This document shows positions 45,201 to 56,447 of a stretch of 64,000 nucleotides of DNA, piece after piece (the stretch's first letter is position 1; every line of letters starts with the position of its first letter). Below the pieces are notes generated by a model, which saw only the letters and a program-made list of their open reading frames with translations, was not told where the DNA came from and ran no database searches. Source of the stretch: Liolophura sinensis (lineage: Eukaryota; Mollusca; Polyplacophora; Chitonida; Chitonidae); assembly GCF_032854445.1 (NCBI RefSeq), contig NC_088306.1:10130193-10194192 (forward strand). The letters run 5' to 3'. Made by a program: the position numbers and the translations under genes.

Positions 45201-46926
45201 TATATGCCAGCTTTGCTGTTTTTAGGCTTTATATGTATGGCGAGAAAAATCGCAAAATTATGCAGCAGGCACCACAAGATAGAAAAAATGTGCTCTTTTC
45301 AGCCTACAGTGTGATGTTTTTAAATTTTCTGCTCCTTTAATTTATCATTAGGCTACATTACCTTTCTTTTCTAGGTCGATAACTTTGGTTTGGAACTGAA
45401 TGAGTTCACTGATCTTGAAATGGCTGGTGTAATCCCGGATGTACTGAGCCATGTCACTATGGTGAGGGTAGTCAGGTGCGTGCTCCGGAAAGGGGAAATC
45501 CGAGAAACAGTAGTTGTGCTTGGAAACATTTCTGCGTTAATGAACCAAAAGGAAACACAACAGTTTAATAGAAATAAGGGCCCCAGATATTGTTTCTTGA
45601 TGTTTTAGATTAGCACATGAGGAGTGAAAGCAGAGATTGTATCTGCCAATGTCACATAATTCTTAAATTATCTCCCTTTCCCTGACCTAGATCTTCAAGT
45701 TTCAAAAAGAAATAAATCAGTAAATCAAGAATTTGTTGGTGATCAACACGAGAACATGAGGGCCAGACTAAGGTTTCAAACAACGAAATCCATGTAGTAG
45801 AGGTAAGACAAAATGATAGTAAAATTGGTTCACGTATTTTTAGACACAGTTCTTTTTGCAAATGCATACTTCATTTTTTGTATGGGGGGGGGGGGGGGGG
45901 GAGGGGGGAACCCACATGTATGCACCCAGATAAAAGAAATGACAACAAATAATATGTTTCTGAGGAAGAGGGGTGGATAAATTTTTCTGACATGCTTGGC
46001 AACTCTTTAAATCAACTTGTAATCAGGCAATCTTACGAGGCTATGAGATGGGGCATGTTAGAGTAAGCAGAAACAAAATGTCACATCACACATAACACAC
46101 TCTCACATAACCCGTGATAACTCGTGCCTCATTGTTTAAAACTGTACAACATGGTGGCGCTTCTGATTGCCTCAATGTGCACGATTTTGTTTACTTTGAT
46201 ACTTTTCATTTCTGTGCAATATCTTGTCTTTTCTTTCCATCATGTGACAAACTTTCAACCATACATTTCACAGTAGTTAGCTAAGATTTCCAGTGTCTAA
46301 GTCTTCATTGGCTTGTCCTGATAGGAGAAAGTGTAGCGCATGTATTTTCTTTCTGTTTTTGTTTTTTTTTTTCGCAAGCTGATTCAACTCAATAATTTTG
46401 TCGGCCAGTTTTTGTGGAAACTGGAGAAAACCAACAACATTTAGCGAGTTACCGGTGAACCCACGAATCTGCAACACGAGAGCATTGTTGCCCCAAGAAC
46501 AATGGACGCCGGGAAATCTAAAAAATTCCTCACCACGCATGGGATTGAACCCACGTCTTAAGTGAACTAGCAAATGGAAGCCTAGCACTTTATTCACTCA
46601 ATGATGGCCAGTTCCCTCAAAGTTTACTCAATCATGTCCGTATCTGTATACAATCCCTAAGACAAAAAAAAAAAATGCAGAATCTGTGATTGAGAGATGG
46701 CAAATAGAGGTACTGACATGTGCGTGAACCGCATCACTCCGTAGTCGTTCTCACGGAATGTCCACAACCCGCCCACTTCACCTGTCCTCTCCAGAACTGT
46801 GACCTTGAATCCGGCCTCTCTCAGACACTTGGCCGTGGCCAGGCCAGAAATCCCTGCGCCAATCACCACCACATCCACCTTGGTGATTGGCCGGTTCTGG
46901 TTGTTGCTCACATCACCTGTTGCCAT
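36285..46926 (-). CDS. Flavin-containing monooxygenase, 10 coding exons
   Basis: Exons in transcription order: 46926-46718, 45531-45362, 44032-43871, 43749-43623, 41807-41637, 41156-41048, 39868-39719, 39575-39389, 38423-38290, 36474-36285. The product is about 535 residues, normal for an FMO. These enzymes use NADPH and O2 to oxygenate nitrogen and sulfur nucleophiles and are usually ER-bound. Motifs: FAD-binding GAGISG (residues 23-28), FMO signature FKGEIIHSVKF (179-189, spanning exons 3/4, matching FxGxxxHxxxY/F), NADPH-binding GIGNSA (206-211), an ATGY-equivalent YCTGY (338-342), and a C-terminal membrane anchor (about 507-529). The final Gly of the usual GxGxxG in the NADPH site is Ala here. 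Intron 3 is GC-AG. Exon 8 is one base too long for the frame: six A follow TTGTAC where five would give LYKNMF. This is an assembly error, a real frameshift or a mis-read border. Subfamily not assigned. Confidence 0.92.
36775..37290. repeat. Degenerate minisatellite in FMO intron 9
   Basis: Repeated blocks CCAGGCTTTTCCAGGC, CAACTACAAAAATCTCTG and CTATGAAAACCTAATTTTC occur about eight times with a unit near 35-70 bp and many changes. It is older than the other arrays by its divergence. Confidence 0.8.
37687..37841 (-). mobile_element. SINE family A, antisense, 5'-truncated with 12-bp target duplication
   Basis: Flanked by CACTACATTTCA at 37,675-37,686 and 37,842-37,853. It stops at CCTTCCCACTTACCG. 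It lies in FMO intron 9. Confidence 0.85.
37902..38005. repeat. 27-bp minisatellite, 4 units
   Basis: Units read AATGGCCAATCATGTTGCAG followed by AGAACCC. Four nearly identical copies lie about 60 bp from the SINE above, in FMO intron 9. Confidence 0.9.
38452..38825 (-). mobile_element. SINE family B, antisense, near full length
   Basis: Reads in antisense from a GAGTGAGTGATTGAGAGCTT tail through CATATGATGACAAAGGAATT, CTTACCGAAGGTAAGTGAGC and ACGGGTCAACCAGTCGTTGC to a tRNA-like head (GGACACTCTACCAACTATGC). It lies in FMO intron 8. Confidence 0.8.
39282..39370. repeat. AT-rich palindromic repeat next to FMO exon 8
   Basis: Alternating GTATACAT and ACAATGTAT units, with ACAATGTATACAT in both orientations, make a cluster of small palindromes ending about 20 bp from the exon 8 donor. 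Confidence 0.6.
40603..40868. repeat. Tandem duplication of ~132 bp in FMO intron 6
   Basis: Two adjacent copies share AATTCCTGA(A/T)G, AGAAAATGGTTT, CATATCTTTAACTGT-type and ACACTTATTTCATTG blocks in order. The second copy has a run of about 10 G (40,746-40,758). Roughly 85-90% similar by eye. Confidence 0.7.
41236..41382 (-). mobile_element. SINE family A, antisense, 5'-truncated with 12-bp target duplication
   Basis: Flanked by CCCATTGAAAGA at 41,224-41,235 and 41,383-41,394. It stops at CCTTCCCACGTATG. It lies in FMO intron 5, about 80 bp from exon 6. Confidence 0.85.
42428..42998. repeat. ~24-bp minisatellite in FMO intron 4
   Basis: About 23 units, consensus parts TTGCCTTTTACTTGGTCTAG and TG, with alternates TTGCCATATACTTGGTCTTG and TTGCTGTATACTTGG. 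The alternating unit types suggest past growth in blocks of several units. Confidence 0.93.
43240..43450 (-). mobile_element. SINE family C, antisense, head and middle
   Basis: In the sense direction: GGGGCCTAGAGCGCCTGCC, a B-box-like GTGAGATCAAACGC, GTCATACCAAAGACTTTAAA, TTGTTGCTGCCTTGCTTAGC, GAGGGGTTAGAGCTAGGAAA, GACTGGTTGGCGTGG. This is the head and body of the SINE whose 3' part is at 1372-1531. It lies in FMO intron 4. Confidence 0.65.
43750..43870 (-). other. FMO intron 3, GC-AG type
   Basis: The only donor that keeps the FMO frame between exons 3 and 4 is AAAG|GCAAGT, a good match to the minor GC-AG donor consensus. The acceptor is GCCATCAG. Using the nearby GT (two codons on) breaks the phase. 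The intron is short, 121 nt. The joined codon rebuilds FKGEIIH of the FMO signature. Confidence 0.8.
44307..44504 (-). mobile_element. SINE family A, antisense, 5'-truncated with 12-bp target duplication
   Basis: Flanked by TGATTGATGGAA at 44,295-44,306 and 44,505-44,516. The head beyond TGAACTCACAGCAACC is missing. It lies in FMO intron 2. Confidence 0.88.
44765..45336. mobile_element. piggyBac-like MITE, TTAA target site
   Basis: A 572-bp non-coding element. Left end AGGAGAAGAAAATTTAAA, right end (reverse complement) AGGAGCAGAAAATTTAAA, with TTAA on both sides (44,761-44,764 and 45,337-45,340). The TTAA duplication is the hallmark of piggyBac transposases, and no transposase is encoded. 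The centre is comparatively GC-rich. It lies in FMO intron 2 and ends about 20 bp from the exon 2 donor. Confidence 0.7.
46500..46610 (-). mobile_element. tRNA-like SINE head fragment
   Basis: The sense strand (minus) reads GTGGGTTCAATCCCATGCG, a good B box, preceded by GTGCTAGGCTTCCATTTGCT. It cannot fold as a complete tRNA by eye and has no adjoining acceptor stem, so I call it a SINE remnant rather than a tRNA gene. It lies in FMO intron 1. Confidence 0.4.
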
Positions 46927-47198
46927 GGTTTCTGAAAACAATTTGTTACAATTACATGTAAATACTGTGTACTGCTTTACAGAGTATCACAAAAATTTTG
47001 GTACACTACCAATTTTGGTTCATCCTGCTGCTAAGCTTTACGTTTAAAGAACCTTTTCAAAAAAGTACCTTTTTTGGAACTCTGTCAATGACCTCACCAC
47101 AAGGTTCCATTCAATACAATATCCCCGAAAGACTCTGTTCAGTGCACAAGCACAATGAAGTTCTGTGCAGCACAGTCTTAAACCACTTTACACTGTGT

Positions 47199-47312
47199 TC
47201 ACTGATGTCACAACTGACACTGTTGTCACAACTGACACTGTAGTCACACCTGATACTGAAGTCACAACTTACACTGTAGTCACACCTGACACTGTAGTCC
47301 CCCACCTGACAC
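47199..47312. repeat. ~18-bp minisatellite upstream of FMO
   Basis: Six or so units of GTCACAACTGACACTGTA type with C/T variants, about 270 bp upstream of the FMO start codon. Confidence 0.85.
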
Positions 47313-47872
47313 ACAGGTACAAGATGCAGTTCTGCTAGAAGACAGTACAGTACAGTCACTTATCAGCTTTGTTAAAGGACCTAGTTTTCCACCTTTGAAC
47401 TTTTACACTCAGACGTGCCGACAAACACAAAGGCCTTTAATAACCTATATCTGTGAGAGGTCCAATCGACTGAGGAATCTCTAACATCTGATTAGAACGA
47501 GCTTAGTGATTCATTCCTTTTATAAGCTGTATCACGGTCTGATAGTAATGGTAGTAAAAGACAACCCAACCAAAATAATATTAAACTTTATTTACTTTTT
47601 TTTTTTTTTTTTTTTTGGATGTGTTTTTCTTATTTTTGGAATTTTCGTTTGATAATCCAAAACTTCTCTGATGATTACTGTACTAACACATTCCAGGGTT
47701 GCAAATGTCCGCTTCCAGCTATGAACCGGGTGACATCTAGCTGCCGGGAGGAGGGTATATGCATTACACAGAAATTATCAGAGTAGTGGCAGTTAAATTA
47801 CACATATGGCAGCTGTATAGACTAGGCTGATGCCTTTGTTAGTCAATGAGCCACTTCTCCTGAGGTTACTGT

Positions 47873-48300
47873 CACGTGGTAAACTAACACCAGTGTAACG
47901 AAGAACCAGCCTTTCCCAATGAATATATGAGAAAGCGCTCATGCAATGACTAACAAAAGAACCTACTCTTTAAAACTGCCCAAATGTTCACTGAGAAAAG
48001 CTGACTCATCAATGAATTGACGTCACTCTACCACGTGACAGCAACCTAAACTTAAAAATTCCCTATCACTCTATCGAGTCACGTGTTGACGTTTCACGGA
48101 ATGATTGATGGATCCGTTTGATAGATTGGTCTGATTGAAAAACGATATAACATCACACACCTGGCTTGCAGCAAAATGAACCACAGCCTCTAAGCCTGTG
48201 AATTCAGAGAAAGATATCGATGACATACATGAACATCGACTAGCCGATTTGTATTGTCAGGCAACTTGGAATTTGACCGCTTTACCCTGTCACGCACGTG
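47873..48300 (-). promoter_or_regulatory. Cluster of four CACGTG E-boxes and a CRE upstream of FMO
   Basis: CACGTG occurs at 47,873-47,878, 48,032-48,037, 48,080-48,085 and 48,295-48,300, and TGACGTCA at 48,018-48,025. The first two E-boxes sit in inverted arms (GAGGTTACTGTCACGTGGTA against its complement at about 48,028-48,047), so they may belong to a small foldback element. They lie 0.95-1.4 kb upstream of the FMO start codon. CACGTG is bound by USF, MYC/MAX and MiT/TFE-type bHLH proteins, and CRE by CREB/ATF. That this is the FMO promoter is inference. Confidence 0.35.
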
Positions 48301-49356
48301 ACGTTTTGCTTCGATGATCGCAGTGTTGATCTTGAGTCAACAACAACCATTTCCGTCTTTGCGCATTGACGGGTCGGGGAAATCAGCGGCTGATCTGTAA
48401 TTGGGACTTATACCTGACAAGGCTCCTGCCACTGTCTGGGCCCCTGAATAAATTGCAAAACCAAGAAGCGCTATTCTCAGCCGCAGAGAGACGTACATAT
48501 ACACAAGCTCCAAGTGCTTTTTTATTTCCTACCAGGGGGTGTGGATAAAAACTTTATAAGTTGTGTATAAATCTCAGACAGCAAATGTCTGATTCGTGAT
48601 GGGAGTACTGTTCTACTTCATTCTAATGCAATCATATAGTAAGGGCCAAGACAATGCCGCCAGTATAATTGTTTTTCTGGCACTTGCAATACAGCATGTA
48701 AGTGTCAAGTTAGTTACTGATTGATTAATATGTGTACCTGTATTTGTCCAGTTATATAGTCCATGCGAGCTGTGCCAGGCATGCATGCATGATCGTTTAG
48801 ATCTCCACTGTAACAATATTTTAAAAAATACAACGCACCAAATATATATATTCGATACTGAACTCACTGTTGTGGAATTTATCAGAGTCAAGTGTTAATA
48901 CATTTTGTTTTATTTGTTCAAAAAGAACGCGGAACTGCAGTTTCAATGATCAGTTATGAATTTCGATTAAGTTCTTACTGAAATTCGATATCTCCACTTT
49001 TGTACTTTGCAATATCGGGCAATGTAACTTAGCATTCAATCGATTTGAAAAACATGCTCTGACAGACCGAGTGGACCTGTGAATGGTCTCTGTTGCTTAA
49101 TACAGTATATCAAAAACAAATCGATTCGTAAACCAAAGTCAGTATAGTACATGTATATTTGCCCTACTTCATACAATGTTTTCAGCACGGCGAGAAAAAC
49201 AGCTAAACAGTTGTGTATTGAAGTCATGCTTATATTTTGTCTAGCAAACATAACACTTAAATATTCAGTGTACCTTGCACCAGAAAGCTGCATGGGAGTA
49301 GTCCCCGGCGGCCGTGGGTCTGTTTTTACAATCTAACTTTTGTCCGTGAAAACCAT

Positions 49357-49538
49357 TTATTTATTTGATTGGTGTTTTAAGCCATACTAAAGAATATTTC
49401 ACTTTTACGACGGCGACCAGCATTATGGTGGGAGGAAACCGGACAGAGCCCGGGTGAAACCCACGACTATCCGCAGGTTGCTGTCAGACCTTCCCACGTA
49501 CGGCCAGAGAGGAAGCCAGCATGAGTTGGACTTGATCA
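49357..49538 (-). mobile_element. SINE family A, antisense, 5'-truncated with 11-bp target duplication
   Basis: Flanked by GTGAAAACCAT at 49,346-49,356 and 49,539-49,549. The head half beyond GAGTTGGACTTGATCA is absent. Confidence 0.87.
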
Positions 49539-50132
49539 GTGAAAACCATGCACCAAAATATAATGTGCATGCTTGTACATCACACGTGGGAAAGTTCGTC
49601 AGAATTTTCCGACTATTGGTAGTTTACGTGATTTTCTTTGCTCGCCAGAACAGGGTCAAAGTAACCATTAAAAGATTGGTCAAAATGGCCGGAGCCATTA
49701 TGGTAGCATTTTATGGTCGCCAGAATATGGTCAAAGGAACCATTACTTTTTGGTAATAAAGTAATGAGGTCGCATTTTCTTTTGTCACAAAAATAGTGTC
49801 ACGGCAAACCTTACATTGTTTTGCTTGTTTTGACAAATCTTTGACCAATATTTAATGGTTACTTTGACCCGGTTCATTGCGACCAAAGAAAATCTGACCC
49901 TACTATAGCTGGTCATTTCGAACCTTTAATGTTTGGTCGCCCTATTATTTGGTCGGACGCGTCTGTATCAAAATTTATCTGGTCGAATTAACCAGGTCCT
50001 TCTGACAGTTTAGCATCACTCAGACAAATCAGACGACTTCCAGCTAGAATTAATTAATTAATGAGATTAATGAGTTCTGGGTGTGAATGCATTATTTTGA
50101 CTACCGGTTATTAGCGGTTACTGTATATGTAT

Positions 50133-50386
50133 TTATTTATTTATTTATTTATTTGATTGAATTTATTTGATATACTCAAGAATATTTCACTTACACGACG
50201 GCGGCCAGCATTATGGTGGGTGGGAACCGGACACAGCCCGGGGGAAACCCACGACTATCCGTAGGTTACTGCCAAACCTTCCCACGTAGGCTACGGTCGG
50301 AGAGGAAGCCAACATGGGCTGAACTCACAGCGACTGGGTCATTATGCTGCGCTAGCGCGCTAACCAACTGAGCCACGGAGGCCGCC
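50133..50386 (-). mobile_element. SINE family A, antisense, near full length with target duplication
   Basis: Tail to head (GCTAACCAACTGAGCCACGG, AGGCCGC). The flanks carry a near-identical ACTGTATATGTAT / ACTGTGTATGTAT pair (50,120-50,132 and 50,387-50,399). Confidence 0.82.
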
Positions 50387-50939
50387 ACTGTGTATGTATG
50401 TATATATAATCAATATTCTTAGTGTAATCGCATGTGCTGTTTGAGTAAAATATTTTTGCTGTATTTTTGTTGTATTTTGTTGTGTCAACTTGCACATTGT
50501 TCATAGATTATAGGAGCTAGCTGTAAGTAAATATACTTCATCTAATCATAGTTTTGAGGATGAATATCTTTATTTTTTTTTACCCTCTTAAAATATGTTC
50601 AAACACTATATACTGCTATAGGTTCAGGAGCTTCCTGTTTCTTGGCGGCCATTCCCCCTCCCCCGGCCTCCCGCCTCCCGCCTACCATCACACTTTTCAT
50701 TTGCTCCCCCCACCCCTGCACACGTGGTATGTAAATATACGTAGAAGTTTCAGTAGTCACTCACTGGGCCAATACATGTACATATATATACATATACACT
50801 GCTCACTGACTGGGCTCCTGTAGGTTTAAGTATAAACAAACCACAGTTTATGTATAGTTGGTACTTACTGTTTTTATTTGCATATAGGATTATGGCCATT
50901 TAATTTGTGTCGAAACAGTGGCTAAGAAAATGTAATTGC

Positions 50940-51100
50940 TACTCAAGGGGCCCTGAGAATGACAGGGTCTCGTTCAGGGACAGGGACCCACGGAGCTGTC
51001 GCTGGTAGCCTTGTTAGGCATTGACCTCTGAAATTGTACCGTGACGTCACGAGTTCAAAGTTTCATAGTGGTAGAAGACTGACGGAAATCAGTAAGTTTG
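50940..51100 (+). promoter_or_regulatory. Possible promoter or first non-coding exon of CAB39
   Basis: A locally less AT-rich stretch with a perfect CRE (TGACGTCA, 51,042-51,049). About 45 bp later there is a donor-like AAATCA|GTAAGTTT. It is the most promoter-like segment I see upstream of CAB39, but it is 9 kb away, and no transcript evidence links them. Low confidence. Confidence 0.22.
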
Positions 51101-53794
51101 ACCATTATCTCGTTTTCGTAATTAGATAATACTGGGGAAGTCTCTTGAGGGATTCCTTTTGCTCACATGGCCGCTTTCTTTATCGAACAGATGAGCTTTT
51201 TTATGAAGTAATTGGTGATATTTGCACGGCTGCCATTCAACCTTCATCTTGTATGGACGGCCATTTTCGCCGGTGAAGTGAAATGTATGTGGTTTCGTAT
51301 GTTGTGTTTCTGTTTTGCTTCCGCAACTCCTGTTGACATTTATCTCACTAACATTTGGTTAGTTCTTTTAATGTGATTTAGTCGAAAATTTATCGTTTCG
51401 ATTATTAAGCTGTACTGAAACACAGACAAGTTCACCATAACACACGAACGCCACAACGTGACAGGTTCGCGTCTTCCACACTGAAGTTACTCCCTGACCG
51501 AAAAAGCGAGGTCCCCAAAAAACTTAGCATTGTATTTAAGTTACGCCGTGTTGTGTCTTTTTTTAGCACATGTTTAAATATAACTCACAGCAGTTTAGGA
51601 ATGTGGGCTCTCTGTAAATGCAGACAAAATGTCGGTCACTTGTAATTATACAGTGGTGTGTTTCTTGTCAGAATGGATTATGTGGGGGAAAAGGCCCGAA
51701 AACGTGGGCGTGGTTACTATAACGGGTTGTTCATCCCTCCTGACTGCTGTGAAACAGATTGCTGCAATGATAACTGAATATAATGGTTGATCGATAGGAT
51801 GTCTTACTAGTACTTAGTCAAGTACACATTTATTTTTGCAAGTCTATTTATCATTAATTATTCATGGTGAAAGGCTGTACTAATTTGTTTAGCACATATT
51901 GATATTTTTTGTTCAATTTATTGTTCAGTAATTAGTCCTGTTATTCTCTGCTTCTGTCCTATTCTCTCATATATTACAGTATCTGATGGTCTATTAATCA
52001 TTCCCTTGTGTACTTGGAACTTAGGAGTGGCAAGGTATGACATTTGGGCTTAAAAACAAAGTTTGGGATGGATTCCAAGCTTCTTTTTTTAGCTGTGAAT
52101 TTGTTTTTTCATTTTTCTTGTGAATGCTTTTTTTTTTTAATGTGATTTTTAAATAAAATGATGCTCAGAGAAAAAAATTGTGAAAAAAAAGTTTGGACTC
52201 TGTATTCACACCAGTGGCGATATTGAATAACCTGGTTTTACTCTTCTACATGTATCCTTTTCTGCAGAGGGAGTGACACAGAACATATGATAATATGTAC
52301 AATACGTGTTTACAATATGTGACTTCAGTGTAAGTAATTGGAGAGCTTTACCTCTGAATTGCCTTGTGGTGTAACTGATGAACAGAATACATTATTTTCT
52401 CTACATTACCAGTGATTTTTGAAGTGATTTACATATTAAATAGCAAAATGACGACCAATTTTTATGTATTTACATATACTTTTCTTTCATGGACATGTAG
52501 GTGTATATATTTTGTTTACATCAGTCAGTTGTAGGTGACACTGGTAACGCTTATAGTTCTTCTTTCATTGGTGTACTCGCAGGATGGTCAAAATTAAAAG
52601 ACCAATAATCTGCATACATGTGTACTGGCCTCCTGTCATAGTTGGAAAGTGGAGGATATGATAGTGAGGCTCTTTTACCTAGCCTCTTGGAAACATGAAG
52701 CCATATTTAGCCCCATTGAAAAAAAAACAACAACAAATGTTTTGCTACTCACAGACTGAGAATACTTCTATGTCGAAGATAACTACACAAAAACAGCCTT
52801 TTTTGAAGGGAATAACTTTCTGAGAAAGTGGCTAGGGCATAGAAAATTATTTTCTTACTGTGATCGAGCCTATATGTCATAACCTGAGAGTGGTGTCAGA
52901 TTAAATTGTTTAAAAACATCAGATCTGATTGATGTTATTGTTGTAGCACGTTACACAAGATAATTTTATTCTGAAATGATACTGGCGAGGTTTTTTTGAG
53001 GGAAATAAACTATAATTTGGAATAGGTTTGAGAGTGTTTACCTGGCTGAAAGGGTATTACGTTACCACTGGCCACAAATAAAGGATCAGATGGTCTGGTA
53101 CAGGTGGAGCCTTTGGCACCTGGCCTCAGATACAGGTGGGGCTAGACCAGGTAGGTTGGGTACGCTTGCACTAGTGTGCGTGCTGTACTTCAACATCTTC
53201 TCAAGAGCACAGAAATCCAAATTGGACAGAGTGAGAAAACAAATTAGGGTTGATCTGGTTTGGTGTGGAGTGACTTTGCTGTGGTTTAAAGTGGATAGGA
53301 TTGTTTGCTGACCACAACATAAATATTTACATTCTTCTGTAAATTACTTGCAGCTGTATCTGCCTGATTATGTAATATAATCATAGGATGTACATGTATA
53401 ATAATGTACTCTGTAACTTGCCAAAAATAGTTGACTTTTGACCTTTGGCATGCCTGGCTACTCCTGCATGAGATGAATGTGAAAGTAAAAAACCTTTGAG
53501 CTTGATGTTAAATACAAATCAAATCAAAAAATAAAAAAATCGAAAAAATAAATCAATAACAAACAAGAAAAAGCAAGTGTTGGTTGGGCTGGTTGAACAG
53601 ATTTAATTTATTTATTTTTTGCGGAGGCCAGAGGATTTAATACCAAATTGAAAAATATTTCATTTACATGTATACAACAGAAGACTGGTTTATGAATGGG
53701 GGTAAATAAAGGCACATCTCATAACCTAACAAATCTCCCGATGTAAAACCCAGCAGAGTTGGATTTGAGCGCACATTCTTATTAGCCGATAACT

Positions 53795-54130
53795 GGGCCC
53801 CAATAGCACATTTGGTAGAGCGTCCGCTTTGGGAGTGGTAGATCCAGGGACAGTCTTGGGTCAAGTCTCATCTAAGACTTTAAAAGAGGAAGTTGTAACT
53901 TCCTCGCTTGGCGTTCTTTATAAAGGGGTAGTACAACGACTGGTTGACCCATATCAGTATAATGGCTTGGGCGGGGCGGCTTTGCTTGCCTTCGGTAAGC
54001 TGTCTCAGTGAAGCAGCACTAGATAAAAGAGCGGTGGAAATCTGTCCTGCAACACGAAGGCGCATTACATGCACTCTGATGATTCTTAAGTACGACGTTA
54101 AACCCCAGCACTCACTCACTCACTCACTCA
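53795..54130 (+). mobile_element. SINE family B, full length
   Basis: The best head of the family: CCCCAATAGCACATTTGGTA, GAGCGTCCGCTTTGGGAG, a B-box-like TTGGGTCAAGTCTC, then GAGGAAGTTGTAACTTCC, GACTGGTTGACCCATATCAG, GCCTTCGGTAAGC and a tail AGTACGACGTTAAACCCC plus a CACTCACTCACTCACTCA run. The ATATGACTGAAAAATTGTTG block is deleted in this copy. Confidence 0.82.
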
Positions 54131-55349
54131 TTAGCTAATACTCTGCAGTGAATGATCATTTGCTTTATCCCGGTGGGCAGAAGAGCCCTCTAAGGAGAGT
54201 GTTATGTGGGCCATTATCACAGGTAGAGGCCTGTCAGAAGTACATGCGGAGACATGCATTACACACGTGTTTATAAATATACCTGTTCAAATATCACGCT
54301 GTATGAAGGTATCAAACATTATGTCTTAACTTTTTCAACTGCCTCTGCAACCAGTACTTTGAAACATTTTTAGAAAACTATAGGGTGTAGAGAAATAGTT
54401 TGCACGGTTTGATGAAGCTTGCAACATGATATAAACATGTCATACTTTGTGAATTTTTCATAATAATTTTATGCATCAATTCCACTGAAAAAAATTGCTG
54501 TAGTGCTTGAAAAGGTTGAAGATTTACAGCATATACCTGTTCAAATGTCATGCTATCTGAAGATATCAGACATGATGACATAAATCTATTTTATATCACT
54601 CAGTGCAGTGTACCGAGTAATACACATAATAAACATGCTTTGTGATTGTGAGATTGCAGTAGCTTCACATCATGTGGAGTTACATACATGTACAGTGCAC
54701 TTGGTACATGCACATGTGTATACCATAAGGCTGACTGTAGATAGAGAGCTACAGTGTCTTAGGTTGGAATTGACAGAACCCGAATATCTGACAACTACAT
54801 GTACATGCTCAAATGGGGTCAGTTGTTTGTGATTTGGGGCACATATGCCAAGCCTTTATAGATTTCTGTTGGAAAAACCTGGATATCTTTGTTTACTTGT
54901 GGAAAGTGGGTCTGTAGTGATAGTCAATTGAGGGGTTACTCCCACATGTCACTGGGTGCGTAGTCGTACAGGCGTTACGTAGAACTGTACATATCGTATA
55001 ATGCTTGTCTAGCAATGACTATCCATTCACTCCAGGGAAACTGAACGGCTTGTCGATTGTAATCCGTTACTTGTACATTGAGGTAAGTTCAGACATGCTT
55101 CACTTACTGTTAAAAGTGATTTGACTTTAAATGTAATTTTATTTCAGCCTCTACAGTAACAGATCAAGTCTTAACATCTCGTTTCTTTAATGTTTCTGAC
55201 AGGTGTGTTTCATTCATTTGGTGTTTGTAACAGATGTCTCTTTTTTTTATGTCAGTATCAGATTTCTGGGATGTTTGTGTCTGGGGTTGCAGACATTGAT
55301 GGTGTCTCATTTCTGTGACATGTGTAACATTTCATTTTATGATGCTGTC

Positions 55350-55608
55350 ACGTTTCTGTGGTGTTTGGGATAGGTGTCACACTATTGAATGCTCTGTGGT
55401 AGGTGTATCATTTCTGTGGTGTTTGGGATAGGTGTCACACTATTGAATGCTCCATGGTTGGTGTCCTCATTTCTGTGGTGTTTGGATAGGTGTCACACTA
55501 TTGAATGCTCCGTGGTAGGTGTCTCATTTCTGTGGTGTTTGGGATAGGTGTCACACTATTGAATGCTCTGTAGTAGGTGTCTCATTTCTGTGGCAGGTGT
55601 TTCATTTC
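55350..55608. repeat. ~62-bp minisatellite, 4 units
   Basis: Units contain TTTCTGTGGTGTTTGGGATA, GGTGTCACACTATTGAATGC and TCTGTGGTAGGTGTCTCA. The sequence just before it (55,190-55,350) shows more decayed versions of the same words, so the array probably extended further left once. Confidence 0.85.
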
Positions 55609-56271
55609 TCTACCATTTATCTCAAGTTTTAACATACTTACATGTACACATTCTGTGCATTTTGTATCAACAATAAAGGGGTTAAAAAAAATTTGAACAG
55701 CTATTCCCAGTTACTAGGCCATGAGGGTTGAACAGTTTACTGTACACTTGTATACACATTGGTGTATTGTAATCCTCCCTTCAAGAGTAGGGAAGAAATA
55801 TTTGCCTACATGTAGGTTTGGGTAACCAGATCTGTCTTCTCCTTGCCACTTCCTTATAGCGAGGTTGCATGTGACGTCATCACTCTGGTAGAACAATAGC
55901 CAGTCAGCCATATTGAAGTCCTTTTGACATGGGCTGGTATAGCAGCAATACTCCAATATGGCTGCCAGAAGTAGGTCATGCAACCCCTCTATTGTACGTG
56001 TATTAGATAGTTGGACTCTCAGTGTAGTATGTTTTGGTGTGTGAAAAGTGGTATACAGAGTATATGTAGTACATGTGGTTTTGTCTACTGACCCATAATT
56101 ACCCAATACAGTGGGGAGTGGCGTATCATGACCAGCATATAACTGGATTTGTTCTGTACAATCATGGCCTCATGATCTTTCAGATAAAATCCAGGAAGTT
56201 GCCATGTGCTTATCATGTAAATTACATACTAGTGGCAGTCAGCTTTACATGTACGTGTATGTTTTAGAATC

Positions 56272-56447
56272 GGGAGCTTCCGTGTCCGAGATGGTTAGCA
56301 CGGCGCATTGTGAGTTCAAGTCCAGCTCATGCTGGCTTCCTCTCTGGCCATACATGGGGAAGATCTGACAGCAACTGCTACTGGGCTTTGTGCGATTTCC
56401 TCCACCATAATGCTGACTGCTGTCATTCAAGTGAAATCAGTCAAATG
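56272..56447 (+). mobile_element. SINE family A, sense, internally deleted
   Basis: Head GGGAGCTTCCGTGTCCGAGA, TGGTTAGCACGGCGC joined directly to TGTGAGTTCAAGTCCAGCTC, core with a deletion, AATGCTGACTGCTGTC, and a degraded tail. Confidence 0.7.

Noticed and set aside
46500-46610. tRNA gene
   Set aside because: It has a B box but no complete cloverleaf or acceptor stem that I could pair. It is more likely a SINE head. The same holds for 34,427-34,560 and 42,270-42,310.
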